Positions 9,527 through 18,634 of a stretch of DNA of 64,000 nucleotides are shown one piece after another. Below the pieces are notes generated by a model. That model did not search any database, was not told where the DNA came from, and was given only the letters and a program-made list of their open reading frames with translations. A program made the translations under genes and the position numbers. Where the stretch lies: NCBI RefSeq assembly GCF_003390925.1, contig NZ_QUBS01000084.1, positions 124,001-188,000 of the forward strand, read 5' to 3'. Source of the stretch: Trinickia diaoshuihuensis (GTDB lineage Bacteria; Pseudomonadota; Gammaproteobacteria; Burkholderiales; Burkholderiaceae). The number at the start of each line of letters is the position of its first letter. The first letter of the stretch is position 1.

Positions 9527-10543
9527 ATGGCCGATTCGCTCTCGCATCCTTCCAAAAAGCTTTCATGGCGTTTTTCGAAGCGAATTCGGTTCTTTGCCGT
9601 GGCGACGATGATCGCCGCGGGCGCGATGGCCACCCTCGATGCCGAGGCGAAGCGGATGAGCGGCGGGCGCAGCATGGGGCGCCAGTCGCAAACGATGCAA
9701 CGCGAGAGCGCGCCGCCCACGCAGCCGGGGCGCCAGACGCCGGCCGGCACGCAGCCCTCGAATTCGGCTAACGCGGCGCAGACGCAAAGTGCGCAACGCG
9801 CGCCCGCGGCGCCGGCCGCCGCGCCGGCGCGTTCGCGTTGGCTCGGGCCGATCGCGGGTCTGGCCGCCGGTCTAGGCATCGCGGCGCTGTTGTCGCACTT
9901 CGGTCTCGGCGGCGCGTTCGCGAGCGCGATGGCGAACGTCATCATCGTCGCGCTGTTGGCGATGATCGGCATTTGGGTCGTCCGCAAGCTCCTGTCGTTG
10001 CGTCGCAAGCCCTCGGGGCCGGCCCTGGCTGCGGCGGGCGGCTCTATCCCCATGGGCCGGGCCGCGATCGGCCGGGACGGTTCCGGCGGCGCCTATGAAA
10101 CGTCGTCTTCGGGCGCGGGCCGAGCCGCCACGTCCGCCCCGCTTTCGACGGCTGTCGCGTTCGAGCGGCCGTCCGATTTCGACGAGGCGGCGTTCCTGCA
10201 CCATGCGAAGGTCAATTTCGTGCGACTCCAAGCCGCATGGGATGCGGGCAACCTCGCCGATATCCGCGCGTTTTCCACGCCGGAGATGTTCGCCGAACTG
10301 AAGGTCGACTTCGAAGCGCGTGCCGGCGAGCGAGACGAGACCGACGTGGTCCAACTCAATGCCGAGCTGGTCGACCTCAGCGAAGAGGCGAACGAGTACC
10401 GTGCGAGCGTGCGTTACACGGGCCTTATCCGCGAAGGGGCGGGCTCGGCCGCCGAGCCGTTCGGGGAAACCTGGCAGTTGACGAAGCCCAAGGGCGGCAG
10501 CGACGGCTGGCTGCTCGCCGGTATCGAGCAAACGGCGCATTGA
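9527..10543 (+). CDS. Tim44-like domain membrane protein
   Basis: A 338-residue protein. A hydrophobic N-terminal segment at about residues 25-41 could be a signal or anchor. A Gln/Pro/Ala-rich linker follows (about 50-100), then a hydrophobic pair at about 104-145 (LAAGLGIAALL and VIIVALLAMIGIWVV), and a C-terminal Tim44/TIMM44-like domain from about 200 to 335 (FDEAAFLHHAKVNFVRLQ region, ending in DGWLLAGIEQ). Bacterial Tim44-like proteins are membrane-associated and poorly characterised. An AAGGA ribosome-binding site lies 9 bases before the ATG. Its place between ubiE and ubiJ-ubiB suggests it helps hold or feed the ubiquinone-synthesis complex (inference). Confidence 0.87.
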   Translation: MADSLSHPSKKLSWRFSKRIRFFAVATMIAAGAMATLDAEAKRMSGGRSMGRQSQTMQRESAPPTQPGRQTPAGTQPSNSANAAQTQSAQRAPAAPAAAPARSRWLGPIAGLAAGLGIAALLSHFGLGGAFASAMANVIIVALLAMIGIWVVRKLLSLRRKPSGPALAAAGGSIPMGRAAIGRDGSGGAYETSSSGAGRAATSAPLSTAVAFERPSDFDEAAFLHHAKVNFVRLQAAWDAGNLADIRAFSTPEMFAELKVDFEARAGERDETDVVQLNAELVDLSEEANEYRASVRYTGLIREGAGSAAEPFGETWQLTKPKGGSDGWLLAGIEQTAH

Positions 10544-10663
10544 TCCACATGGACTCGATCGCCGTGGAGCGTCGATGGCCTGGCCACGCATGCCTCTGCT
10601 GTCCGCCCCGGGCCATTGCTCATAACGCGTTTGCCTAGCATCGGTTGCCCGGCCATCGGGCGC

Positions 10664-10669
10664 TACAAT
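10664..10669 (+). promoter_or_regulatory. Candidate -10 element ahead of ubiJ
   Basis: TACAAT, matching five of six consensus positions, lies about 48 bases before the ubiJ ATG. The best-spaced -35 candidate (TCGGTT, 17-base spacer) is weak, so the call rests on the -10 alone. Confidence 0.35.
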
Positions 10670-10674
10670 AGAGA

Positions 10675-10706
10675 CCCGCGTCGGCTACCGCCCGCGCGGG
10701 CTTTTT
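10675..10706 (+). terminator. Candidate intrinsic terminator between the Tim44-like gene and ubiJ
   Basis: CCCGCG at 10675-10680 can pair with CGCGGG at 10695-10700, followed by CTTTTTATT. The stem is short and GC-rich with a 14-base loop and a T-run, ending only 11 bases before the ubiJ start. It could end transcripts of the ubiE/Tim44 unit. Confidence 0.45.
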
Positions 10707-10717
10707 ATTATTCCCCG

Positions 10718-11344
10718 ATGACTCTTGCCGCCAAGCCCCTTGCCGCCGCCGTCAATCATCTGCTCGCTCGCGAAGCGTGGGCCCGTGAACGCCTCGCGCC
10801 TTACGCTGGCAAAACGGCCCGTCTTACGTTCTCCTCGATCGCTCTCACGCTCGCCGTCGAACCGGGCGGCTACCTGAGCGCCGTCGACGAAACGGATGCT
10901 CGCGTCGTCGATGTCTCGCTGGCCGTCGCCGCCGATGCGCTGCCCGCATTCATGCGGGGGGGGCAAGCCGCCGTCATGAAGCACGTGAAGATCGAGGGCG
11001 ATGCCGAGTTCGCCACCCAACTCGCCAAGCTGGCCGAACATCTGCGTTGGGAGCCCGAGGAAGATTTGGCCAAGCTGATCGGCGACGCGCCGGCCCATCG
11101 CGCGGCCGAACTCGTGCGTGCGGCGGGGGCGCAGGCGTTGCGCGCCGGTCGCGGTTTGCGCGATTCGATCGCCGAATACTTGCTCGACGAAAACCCCCAG
11201 CTCGTGCGCCGCGGGGCGCTCGACGCATTCAACGGCGAGCTTGCGCGTGCCCGAGACGCGCTCGCGCGCATCGAAAAACGGATCGAACGGCTCGATCAGC
11301 AAATGCTCGTGCGCCAGGCAGGCGCCTTGCGCCGCGTGCGATAG
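10718..11344 (+). CDS. ubiJ: Ubiquinone biosynthesis accessory factor UbiJ (SCP2 domain)
   Basis: A 208-residue protein with an N-terminal sterol-carrier (SCP2-like) lipid-binding domain and a C-terminal coiled-coil tail (about 150-208, rich in Arg and Glu with [15 protein letters not shown]). UbiJ is a lipid-binding scaffold of the Ubi complex and acts with UbiK and UbiB in E. coli. The start at ATG 10718 gives [16 protein letters not shown]; upstream extensions of the frame cross the hairpin region and lack support. It is 14 bases ahead of ubiB, as expected for the conserved ubiE-ubiJ-ubiB group. Confidence 0.88.
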   Translation: MTLAAKPLAAAVNHLLAREAWARERLAPYAGKTARLTFSSIALTLAVEPGGYLSAVDETDARVVDVSLAVAADALPAFMRGGQAAVMKHVKIEGDAEFATQLAKLAEHLRWEPEEDLAKLIGDAPAHRAAELVRAAGAQALRAGRGLRDSIAEYLLDENPQLVRRGALDAFNGELARARDALARIEKRIERLDQQMLVRQAGALRRVR

Positions 11345-11358
11345 CGAGCGGGCCTAAT

Positions 11359-12936
11359 ATGCGTCTATTGCGTTTTATCAAGATCGTCTACACCGTCTGG
11401 CGTTTCGGCCTGGACGAAATGATGTTGAGCCGGATCAGCGATCGGCGCGTCCGATTCCTCGTGCGCATCGGCACGATCGGCCGCCGTTATACGTCGCCGC
11501 CGGCGGTGCGTCTGCGGCTCGCGCTCGAAAGTCTCGGCCCGATTTTCGTGAAATTCGGGCAAGTGCTGTCCACCCGTCGCGATTTGCTGTCGGCCGATGT
11601 CGCCATCGAACTGGCGAAGTTGCAAGACCAAGTGCCGCCGTTCGATTCGGCCGTAGCCATCGATATCATCGAGAAGTCGCTCGGCGCGCGCGTCGACGCG
11701 CTGTTCGACGAATTCGAGCGCGTGCCGATCGCCAGCGCATCGATCGCCCAGGTCCATTTCGCCAAGGTGAAATCGGGCCAGCACGCCGGTAAGGACGTCG
11801 CGATCAAGGTCTTGCGGCCGAACATGTTGCCTGTGATCGACTCCGACTTGGCGCTGCTGCGCGACCTGGCGACGTGGGCCGAGCGGTTGTGGGCCGACGG
11901 TAAGCGGCTCAAGCCGCGCGAGGTCGTCGGCGAGTTCGACAAATACCTGCACGACGAACTCGACCTCATGCGCGAGGCCGCCAACGGCAGCCAGCTTCGC
12001 CGTAACTTCGCGGGGCTCGATCTGCTGCTCGTGCCCGAGATGTATTGGGAGTTCTGCACGCCGAACGTGCTCGTCATGGAACGTATGGTGGGCGTGCCGA
12101 TCAGCCAGGTGGAAACGCTGCGCGCGGCCGGCGTGGATATTCCGAAGCTCGCTCGCGAGGGCGTCGAGATCTTTTTCACGCAGGTGTTCCGCGACGGTTT
12201 TTTTCATGCCGACATGCACCCGGGGAACATTCAAGTCAGCCTCGATCCGGCCCACTTCGGGCGCTATATCGCGCTCGATTTCGGGATCATCGGCGCGCTG
12301 TCGGACTTCGACAAGAATTACCTCGCGCAGAACTTTCTGGCGTTCTTCAAGCGCGATTACCACCGTGTGGCGACGCTGCATCTGGAGTCAGGATGGGTGC
12401 CGCCGGGCACGCGCGTGGAAGAGCTCGAAAGCGCGATTCGCGCCGTGTGCGAACCGTACTTCGATCGCGCGCTAAAGGATATTTCGCTCGGACAGGTTTT
12501 GCTGCGCCTGTTTTCCACGTCGCGGCGGTTTAACGTCGAGATTCAGCCGCAGCTCGTCTTGCTGCAAAAGACAATGCTCAACGTCGAAGGGCTTGGCCGT
12601 TCCCTCGATCCGGAACTCGACCTTTGGAAGACGGCCAAGCCTTACCTCGAGCGCTGGATGACCGAGCAAATCGGCTGGCGCGGATGGTACGAGCGGCTGA
12701 AGGTGGAAATGCCGCAATGGAGCAAGACGCTGCCGCAATTGCCGCGTCTCGTTCATCACGTGCTCGCCGAGCGGCACGACGGTACGCACGCCGCCCAGGA
12801 TACGGCGCTCAAGCTCTTGCTCTTGGAGCAAAAGCGGACGAACCGCATGCTGCAAGCGCTATTGTTGTTCGGCGTGGCGGCAGGCGTCGGCGCCTTCGTG
12901 GCGCGTGCCTGGCTTGCGATCGCTTACGGAGCTTGA
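11359..12936 (+). CDS. ubiB: Ubiquinone biosynthesis regulatory protein kinase UbiB
   Basis: UbiB is an atypical (ABC1/ADCK/COQ8) kinase-like ATPase needed for coenzyme Q synthesis. The 525-residue protein has the KxGQ signature in [15 protein letters not shown] (about 65-79), the lysine region VAIKVLRPN, and the kinase-like DMHPGNIQV and LDFGIIG motifs. A hydrophobic C-terminal segment ([19 protein letters not shown]) anchors it in the inner membrane, as in E. coli UbiB (546 residues). The start at ATG 11359 gives [14 protein letters not shown], the usual N-terminus; the frame is open further upstream only because it shadows ubiJ. Confidence 0.97.
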   Translation: MRLLRFIKIVYTVWRFGLDEMMLSRISDRRVRFLVRIGTIGRRYTSPPAVRLRLALESLGPIFVKFGQVLSTRRDLLSADVAIELAKLQDQVPPFDSAVAIDIIEKSLGARVDALFDEFERVPIASASIAQVHFAKVKSGQHAGKDVAIKVLRPNMLPVIDSDLALLRDLATWAERLWADGKRLKPREVVGEFDKYLHDELDLMREAANGSQLRRNFAGLDLLLVPEMYWEFCTPNVLVMERMVGVPISQVETLRAAGVDIPKLAREGVEIFFTQVFRDGFFHADMHPGNIQVSLDPAHFGRYIALDFGIIGALSDFDKNYLAQNFLAFFKRDYHRVATLHLESGWVPPGTRVEELESAIRAVCEPYFDRALKDISLGQVLLRLFSTSRRFNVEIQPQLVLLQKTMLNVEGLGRSLDPELDLWKTAKPYLERWMTEQIGWRGWYERLKVEMPQWSKTLPQLPRLVHHVLAERHDGTHAAQDTALKLLLLEQKRTNRMLQALLLFGVAAGVGAFVARAWLAIAYGA

Positions 12937-12940
12937 TGTC

Positions 12941-13588
12941 ATGGCTAAATCTACCTCGTCAGACCGGCCGGCTCCGGCCCCGTCCGCGGGCGCCGCTCCC
13001 GTCTTCGCCACCCGCGATCCGAATACGGCGGCGTTTTGGGACGAGCGCTTTCGCCAGGGCTTTACGCCGTGGGATCAAGCCGGCGTGCCCGCGGCGTTCG
13101 CTTCGTTTGCCGCACGCACGGCCGCGCGGCCCGTCTTCGTTCCCGGGTGCGGCAATGCCCACGAGGTGGGATGGCTCGCTCAAGCCGGGTGGACCGTTCG
13201 AGCAATCGATTTTTCCGCCGACGCGGTCGCGGCGGCGCGCGCGCAACTCGGGCCGCATGCGGCGCTCGTCGAGCAAGCCGATTTCTTCGCCTATCGGCCG
13301 CCGTTTGCGCCGGGCTGGATCTATGAGCGGGCATTCCTATGCGCATTGCCGCCGGCGCGACGTCCGGACTATGCCGCCCGCATGGCCGAGCTGCTCGAGC
13401 CGGGCGGCTTGCTGGCCGGCTTTTTCTTCTTCGACGAGACGCCCAAAGGTCCGCCGTTCGGCATCGCGCGGCCCGAACTCGAGGCGCTCCTGTGTCCGTC
13501 GTTCGAACTCGTCGAGGACGCGGCCGTGGACGATTCGATTCCCGTCTTCGCGGGGCGCGAGCGCTGGATGAGCTGGCGCCGCCGGTGA
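12941..13588 (+). CDS. TPMT-like class I SAM-dependent methyltransferase
   Basis: A 215-residue protein of the thiopurine S-methyltransferase family. The family N-terminal pattern FWDERFRQGFTPWD is at about residues 29-42, followed by the SAM-binding PVFVPGCGNAHEVGWLA and the IDFS acidic loop, then FAYRPP and YERAFLCALPP. Bacterial members can methylate thiols, tellurite/selenite or other small acceptors; the substrate here is unknown. It starts four bases after the ubiB stop and so is probably co-transcribed. The N-terminal 20 residues are low-complexity (Ser/Pro/Ala) and unconserved. Confidence 0.85.
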   Translation: MAKSTSSDRPAPAPSAGAAPVFATRDPNTAAFWDERFRQGFTPWDQAGVPAAFASFAARTAARPVFVPGCGNAHEVGWLAQAGWTVRAIDFSADAVAAARAQLGPHAALVEQADFFAYRPPFAPGWIYERAFLCALPPARRPDYAARMAELLEPGGLLAGFFFFDETPKGPPFGIARPELEALLCPSFELVEDAAVDDSIPVFAGRERWMSWRRR

Positions 13589-13716
13589 GCCGGCCCGCGC
13601 TCGCGGGCCGCTCGCGTCTGCGCTGCGCCGGGGTTGATTTCCGGCCGGGCGCCCCCAACTTGCGAACTGCATGGCGCGGCGGGCGCCGGTTCAGCCGGGC
13701 CGCACCCAATTGCGGC

Positions 13717-13722
13717 TATAAT
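13717..13722 (+). promoter_or_regulatory. Candidate -10 element for the fmdB-DUF502-aspS unit
   Basis: A perfect TATAAT lies about 58 bases before the fmdB-like ATG, in a gap of about 190 bases after the methyltransferase gene. No good -35 at 16-18 bases is seen; TTCAGC at 13690-13695 is too far. Confidence 0.45.
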
Positions 13723-13779
13723 TCAACGCTTTGCAAGCGCTTAACCGTTTTTTGTTCGGAAATAGTCGGGAAGAGAATC

Positions 13780-14112
13780 ATGCCGATCTACGCCTACCGT
13801 TGCGAATCGTGCGGCTTCGAGAAAGACGTGCTCCAAAAGATGAGCGATGCGCCGCTGACGCAGTGCCCGCAATGCGAGAAGGATTCGTTTCGCAAGCAAG
13901 TGACGGCCGCCGGCTTTCAACTGAAGGGCTCGGGCTGGTATGTCACCGATTTCCGTGGCGGCTCGGGTGGTGCGAATGGCACCGCCGCGGCCAAGTCCGA
14001 CGCGAAATCGGACGCGAAACCGGATGCCAAATCGGAGACGAAGTCCGATAGCGCCGCCGCATCGGCCAGTACGCCGGCCGCGCCTGCCGCTTCCGCCGCG
14101 TCCGACGCCTAA
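13780..14112 (+). CDS. FmdB family zinc-ribbon protein
   Basis: A 110-residue protein with the FmdB/CxxC zinc ribbon: MPIYAYRCESCGFEKD then CPQCEKDSF, giving two CxxC pairs (C9/C12 and C31/C34). The motif GSGWYVTDF follows at about 50. The tail from about residue 72 is a low-complexity DAKS/DAKP repeat followed by a Ser/Ala-rich end, probably disordered. The family is regarded as putative regulatory proteins of unknown target. The ATG at 13780 begins the conserved MPIYAY; the frame is open for 440 bases upstream only by chance. It is followed by DUF502 and aspS, a frequent arrangement in beta-proteobacteria. Confidence 0.92.
   Translation: MPIYAYRCESCGFEKDVLQKMSDAPLTQCPQCEKDSFRKQVTAAGFQLKGSGWYVTDFRGGSGGANGTAAAKSDAKSDAKPDAKSETKSDSAAASASTPAAPAASAASDA
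13996..14055 (+). repeat. In-frame degenerate repeat in the fmdB tail
   Basis: A 12-base unit related to GACGCGAAATCG is repeated about four times (GACGCGAAATCG, GACGCGAAACCG, GATGCCAAATCG, GAGACGAAGTCC), encoding DAKS/DAKP/DAKS/ETKS. Such runs can change copy number by slippage. Confidence 0.7.
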
Positions 14113-14244
14113 CAGCGAGCGTTGCCACGGAAGGCGCTTGACAGGGCGCCGACGGAACGTCGTCGCGCGGCACAGCGAGCTTCGAGCGCGGAGCGGTGAG
14201 AACAAGCGCGCTGATTCATTCCTAGCGGTTCCCTGGCGGTATAC

Positions 14245-14889
14245 ATGAAAAAGACGACGCTCAAATCCGTGTTTCTGACCGGCTTGCTGGTCCTCGTACC
14301 CTTGGCCATTACGCTGTGGGTGCTGGGGCTCATCATCGGTACGATGGACCAGACGCTGCTCTTGTTGCCCGAGTCGTGGCAACCCGAGAAGCTGTTCGGA
14401 TTCCATTTGCCCGGCGTCGGCGCGTTGCTCACGCTGGCGTTTATTTTTATCGTCGGCCTGTTCACGCAAAACTTCGTCGGGCAAAAGCTCGTGACGTGGT
14501 GGGACGCCATCTTGCGCCACATCCCGATCGTGGGCCCGCTTTATACGAGCGTGAAACAAGTGTCGGACACGTTGCTCTCGAGCAGCGGTAATGCATTCCG
14601 AAAAGCGCTCCTGATCGAATACCCGCGGCGCGGCTCGTATACCATCGCGTTCCTAACCGGCGCCCCCGGCGGCGACGTGATCAACCATTTGCAGCAAGAG
14701 CACGTCAGCGTATACGTGCCGACGACGCCGAACCCGACGTCGGGCTTCTTTTTGATGGTCCCTAAGGCGGAGGTCATCGAGCTCGACATGACGGTCGACG
14801 CGGCGCTCAAGTACATCGTCTCGATGGGCGTCGTCGCGCCGCAGATGCCGGCGGCGCCTGTGCGCCGCCCGGTCGAGCCGCCCCTTTAA
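14245..14889 (+). CDS. DUF502 membrane protein
   Basis: A 214-residue protein with two N-terminal transmembrane segments (about 9-30 [18 protein letters not shown] and 58-78 [20 protein letters not shown]) and a conserved soluble part ([16 protein letters not shown], then [17 protein letters not shown] and [11 protein letters not shown]). These are the hallmarks of DUF502, a family of inner-membrane proteins of unknown function. It lies between fmdB and aspS in an apparent operon; the 132-base gap before it shows no clear promoter. Confidence 0.92.
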   Translation: MKKTTLKSVFLTGLLVLVPLAITLWVLGLIIGTMDQTLLLLPESWQPEKLFGFHLPGVGALLTLAFIFIVGLFTQNFVGQKLVTWWDAILRHIPIVGPLYTSVKQVSDTLLSSSGNAFRKALLIEYPRRGSYTIAFLTGAPGGDVINHLQQEHVSVYVPTTPNPTSGFFLMVPKAEVIELDMTVDAALKYIVSMGVVAPQMPAAPVRRPVEPPL

Positions 14890-14957
14890 TGCCGCCGTGC
14901 GGCGGTGATGTCCGGCCGCACGCGCTGCCCTCAAATGCCAAACGAAAGACGAATACC

Positions 14958-16760
14958 ATGTCGATGAGATCTGAATACTGCGGTCTGGTGACCGAACATC
15001 TGTTGGGCCAAACCGTGTCGCTGTGCGGCTGGGTGCATCGCCGGCGCGACCACGGCGGCGTCATCTTCATCGACCTGCGCGATCGCGAGGGCCTCGTCCA
15101 AGTCGTCTGCGACCCCGACCGCGCGGAGATGTTCAAGATCGCCGAAGGCGTACGCAACGAGTTTTGCGTTCGCGTTCAAGGCGTGGTGCGCAATCGTCCC
15201 GAAGGCACCGTCAACGCCGGCTTGAAGAGCGGCAAGATCGAGGTGCTGTGTCACGAGCTGACCGTGCTGAACGCGTCCGTTACGCCGCCGTTCCAGCTCG
15301 ACGACGACAACCTCTCCGAAACGACGCGCCTCACGCACCGCGTGCTCGATCTGCGCCGTCCGCAGATGCAAAACAACCTGCGTTTGCGTTATCGCGTGGC
15401 GATGGAAGTGCGCAAGTATCTCGACGCGCAAGGGTTCATCGACATCGAAACGCCGATGCTCACGAAAAGCACGCCCGAAGGCGCACGCGACTACCTCGTG
15501 CCCTCGCGTGTGAATGCCGGCCAGTTCTTCGCGTTGCCGCAATCGCCGCAGTTGTTCAAGCAGCTCTTGATGGTGGCGAACTTCGATCGCTACTACCAGA
15601 TCGTCAAGTGCTTCCGCGATGAGGATTTGCGTGCGGATCGCCAGCCCGAATTCACGCAGATCGACTGCGAAACGTCGTTCCTGAGCGAACAGGAAATTCG
15701 CGATCTGTTCGAGAGAATGATCCGCCACGTCTTCAAGGAGACGATCGGCGTGACGCTCGACGAGCCGTTCCCGGTCATGCAGTACTCGGAAGCGATGGCC
15801 CGTTTCGGTTCGGACAAGCCCGACCTGCGCGTGAAGCTCGAGTTCACCGAGTTGACCGACGCGATGAAGGATGTCGAGTTCAAGGTGTTCAGCGCACCGG
15901 CGAACACGAAGGACGGCCGCGTCGCGGCGTTGCGCGTGCCCAAGGGCGGCGAGCTTTCGCGTGGCGATATCGACGGCTACACCGAATTCGTGCGCATTTA
16001 CGGCGCGAAGGGTTTGGCCTGGATCAAGGTCAACGAAGCGGCGAAGGGCCGCGACGGTCTGCAAAGCCCGATCGTGAAGAACCTGCACGATGCGGCGATC
16101 GCGGCGATCCTCGAGCGTACGGGTGCGCAAGACGGCGACATCGTCTTCTTCGCGGCCGATCGCGCGAAGGTGGTCAACGATAGTCTCGGCGCGCTGCGCC
16201 TGAAGATCGGCCACTCCGATTTCGGCAAGGCGAACGGTCTCGTCGAGGCGGGCTGGAAGCCGCTCTGGGTGATCGATTTCCCGATGTTCGAATACGACGA
16301 AGAAGAAGCGCGCTACGTCGCCGCGCACCATCCGTTCACGAGCCCGAAGGACGAACACCTCGAATACCTCGAGACGGATCCGGGGCGTTGCTTGGCCAAG
16401 GCATACGACATGGTGCTCAACGGCTGGGAAATCGGCGGCGGCTCCGTGCGGATCTATCGCGAGGACGTGCAGAGCAAGGTGTTCCGTGCGCTGAAGATCA
16501 ACGACGAGGAAGCGCGGGCGAAGTTCGGCTTCTTGCTCGATGCGCTGCAATACGGCGCGCCGCCGCATGGCGGGATCGCATTCGGGCTCGATCGTATCGT
16601 GACGATGATGGCCGGTGCCGATTCGATTCGCGACGTGATTGCTTTCCCGAAGACGCAGCGCGCGCAGTGTCTGCTGACGCAGGCGCCGAGCGCCGTAGAC
16701 GAGCGGCAGTTGCGCGAATTGCACATTCGCCTGCGCCAGCCGGAACAGCCGAAGGCGTAA
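14958..16760 (+). CDS. aspS: Aspartyl-tRNA synthetase
   Basis: AspRS charges tRNA with aspartate. The 600-residue bacterial-type enzyme has an N-terminal OB-fold anticodon-binding domain (about 1-105, with [12 protein letters not shown]), class II motif 2 ([18 protein letters not shown], about 217-234), an inserted GAD domain (about 290-420) and motif 3 ([10 protein letters not shown], about 540). In beta-proteobacteria this form is often non-discriminating and can also make Asp-tRNA(Asn) for GatCAB; that is family knowledge and is not visible here. I chose the ATG at 14958 (MSMRSEYCG). A strong terminator follows. Confidence 0.98.
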   Translation: MSMRSEYCGLVTEHLLGQTVSLCGWVHRRRDHGGVIFIDLRDREGLVQVVCDPDRAEMFKIAEGVRNEFCVRVQGVVRNRPEGTVNAGLKSGKIEVLCHELTVLNASVTPPFQLDDDNLSETTRLTHRVLDLRRPQMQNNLRLRYRVAMEVRKYLDAQGFIDIETPMLTKSTPEGARDYLVPSRVNAGQFFALPQSPQLFKQLLMVANFDRYYQIVKCFRDEDLRADRQPEFTQIDCETSFLSEQEIRDLFERMIRHVFKETIGVTLDEPFPVMQYSEAMARFGSDKPDLRVKLEFTELTDAMKDVEFKVFSAPANTKDGRVAALRVPKGGELSRGDIDGYTEFVRIYGAKGLAWIKVNEAAKGRDGLQSPIVKNLHDAAIAAILERTGAQDGDIVFFAADRAKVVNDSLGALRLKIGHSDFGKANGLVEAGWKPLWVIDFPMFEYDEEEARYVAAHHPFTSPKDEHLEYLETDPGRCLAKAYDMVLNGWEIGGGSVRIYREDVQSKVFRALKINDEEARAKFGFLLDALQYGAPPHGGIAFGLDRIVTMMAGADSIRDVIAFPKTQRAQCLLTQAPSAVDERQLRELHIRLRQPEQPKA

Positions 16761-16835
16761 GGTGTGATTTCCTTCCGAGGACCGCTTGGCCGGCCTCGGG
16801 ATGGCGAAGCGTCTTAGAGCTCTGTTAGGGAAACC

Positions 16836-16883
16836 AAACCCCGATGATTGGACTGCATTCCAATTATTGGGGTTTTTTCTTTT
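16836..16883 (+). terminator. Intrinsic terminator of aspS
   Basis: A 16-bp stem (16836-16851 pairing with 16860-16875, with two G-U pairs) closes an 8-base loop and runs into a T-rich tract (TTTTTTCTTTT). This is the clearest intrinsic terminator in the window. It ends the aspS transcript 37 bases before the next gene, which must therefore have its own promoter or depend on read-through. Confidence 0.88.
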
Positions 16884-16919
16884 GCGGTAACGACACTGCC
16901 GAAGCTGAAATTACCCGCC

Positions 16920-18125
16920 ATGCACAGACATCGCCTCGTACTGATCAACTCATGCGTCATTCTCGTATTGGGCCTGTTTTCGATCGATCTGTATAACCCG
17001 GCGCTGCCCAGCATCGTCGCTTCGATCCACATTAACCATACGCAGGCCGAAAGCCTCGTGGTGTTCTATCTGGCCGGATTCGCGCTGTCGCAGCTTTGGT
17101 ACGGGCCTGCTTCCGATCGGCACGGGCGCGTGCGCATCATTTTGATATCGCTGCTGCTCGCGGCTATCGGCAATCTGCTGACTGCATTCGCCAGGACGGG
17201 CAATGAGCTGATGTTGTGCCGCCTTGTCACGGGGCTTGGCGCCGGCGGCTGTCCGGTCATTAGCCGTGCGGTGCTGAGCGATGTCTTCAAGGAAAAAAAG
17301 TCGCTGACGCAGGCGCTCGCTGTTTTTTCGATGGCGTCGCAGATCTCGCCCGCGTTTGCACCGATGATCGGCGGTGTGATCACCTTGTACCTATCGTGGC
17401 GCTACAACTTCGCGGCGTTGTTCCTCATCACGTTAGCCGGCTTATGCGTCGTCAAAGCCACCTTGCCGGAGACGCACCCCGATCGCCACTTACAACCGAC
17501 GAGCAACGCGTTCGCGAGCTATAAGATCCTCGCGTCCAACCCGACCTTCATGGTCTATAGCGTTGTCTCGGCGTTGCTGTTCGCGGTCACCATCGGTTAT
17601 TACACGATCAGCCCGTTCATCTTCCAGGACCACTACCGGCTAACCCCGGCGCAAAACGGTCTCTTATACGTCTTCTATGCGGTGGGCATCGTCATCGGCT
17701 CCTTCGCCACGAGGAAACTCGTCGCGCGATGGGCACCGGAAACCGTGCTCAGAACGTCGTTGACCTTTCTCGTCGTAGTAAGCGGCGGCGCGGTTGCGGC
17801 TTGCGTCATGCTGCCCAACGTAGGTTTGCTGACGATGCTCGTGCTGGCGTTTTCGATAGCGGTGGGGTGCGGAGTTTCTTCGCCACTGCTGCTCGGGCTC
17901 AGTCTTCATCCGTTTCCGATGCTGGCCGGGGCGGGCAGTGCGCTGCAGGGAACGATCAAAATGGCCGGCGCGGGGCTCACGCTTTGGTTGATCGCTTTGA
18001 TTCGGCCGACCGACTTGACGATGCTGATGGCCATCGTCTTTGCACTCGCCGCGACCTCCCTGCTGCTCGAGCGGTTCCTTGCACGTCCGAGCGCGCGCGA
18101 AACGATGGCGGCGGATAATCGATAA
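16920..18125 (+). CDS. Bcr/CflA-type multidrug MFS exporter
   Basis: A 401-residue, 12-TM major facilitator. TM1 ends in SIDLYNPALPSI, close to the Bcr/CflA pattern (D-YLPA-P). The loop 2-3 motif is GPASDRHGRV, and RLVTGLGAGGCPVISRAVLSD matches the drug:H+ antiporter-1 pattern of TM4-5. Bcr/CflA proteins export bicyclomycin, chloramphenicol and similar compounds; the substrate here is unknown. The ATG at 16920 (MHRHRLVLIN) is used because upstream in-frame starts fall inside the aspS terminator. At least four TTA leucine codons, rare in neighbouring genes, and the terminator on its left mark it as a likely acquisition. Confidence 0.88.
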   Translation: MHRHRLVLINSCVILVLGLFSIDLYNPALPSIVASIHINHTQAESLVVFYLAGFALSQLWYGPASDRHGRVRIILISLLLAAIGNLLTAFARTGNELMLCRLVTGLGAGGCPVISRAVLSDVFKEKKSLTQALAVFSMASQISPAFAPMIGGVITLYLSWRYNFAALFLITLAGLCVVKATLPETHPDRHLQPTSNAFASYKILASNPTFMVYSVVSALLFAVTIGYYTISPFIFQDHYRLTPAQNGLLYVFYAVGIVIGSFATRKLVARWAPETVLRTSLTFLVVVSGGAVAACVMLPNVGLLTMLVLAFSIAVGCGVSSPLLLGLSLHPFPMLAGAGSALQGTIKMAGAGLTLWLIALIRPTDLTMLMAIVFALAATSLLLERFLARPSARETMAADNR

Positions 18126-18127
18126 TC

Positions 18128-18166
18128 GAGGAGCGCCGGCCGCACAAGCCGCGGCGGCCGGTCCTC
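18128..18166. terminator. GC-rich hairpin between convergent genes
   Basis: CCGGCCGC (18136-18143) pairs with GCGGCCGG (18154-18161); outer bases GAGGA and TCCTC extend the stem across a bulge. It sits between the convergent MFS and small secreted-protein genes. There is no T-run, so it is a possible but unproven bidirectional terminator. Confidence 0.4.
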
Positions 18167-18175
18167 ACATCGCGG

Positions 18176-18565
18176 CTACTGTTGCTGCTGCAGATACTGC
18201 TGCACTTGCTTGAGCGTGACCTTGCCGCTACGCGCGGCGTCGATCTCCTGGAAGTGCTCGGCGACGAAACCCATGCCGTTCGCCTTGGCTTGTGCTTGCG
18301 TGATGGCGGCGTCGTTATTGAATGCGCGGTTCGTACCGAGGCTCTCCGCCAGCCGGTTTTGCGCTTGCTGTTTGAGCGCCGCGCCGGTCGTCAGCGTAGC
18401 GGACGACGAGCGCACACCGCGCTGGAGAAACGGGCCATCCACGCCCCCGCCGGGCAAAGGCGTAGGGGAGGAGACGGCTTGCGCCGTCGATGCGAGGGCG
18501 CCGGCGGTGCATAGGGCGAGCGCGGCGGCTATCGATGCGCGTCGCAGCAATGAGATCTGGGACAT
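18176..18565 (-). CDS. Small secreted protein with EF-hand-like C-terminus
   Basis: A 129-residue protein with a Sec signal peptide (about 1-29: basic MSQISLLRR, hydrophobic core AAALALCTAGALA, cleavage near TAQA). The mature part has a Gly/Pro/Ser-rich start, then a helical region and a C-terminal segment VAEHFQEIDAARSGKVTLKQ that resembles an EF-hand loop (D-A-A-R-S-G-K-V-T); the position that binds Ca in canonical loops is not clearly acidic, so calcium binding is doubtful. It ends in polyglutamine (QQQQ). It is 69 bases downstream of the S10 carboxypeptidase gene on the same strand. The function is unknown. The ATG at 18565 is preferred to an upstream in-frame GTG at 18577. Confidence 0.7.
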   Translation of the reverse strand: MSQISLLRRASIAAALALCTAGALASTAQAVSSPTPLPGGGVDGPFLQRGVRSSSATLTTGAALKQQAQNRLAESLGTNRAFNNDAAITQAQAKANGMGFVAEHFQEIDAARSGKVTLKQVQQYLQQQQ

Positions 18566-18634
18566 AACGTAGCTCACAAAAAAGAAGTGTCGCGAGCGAG
18601 CGCCCCTTCAATGGGGCCCCGCTTCGAATTGGAG

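Noticed and set aside
14931-16724. A 597-codon minus-strand open frame opposite aspS
   Set aside because: An antisense shadow of aspS; His/Arg/Leu-rich with no motifs or ribosome site.
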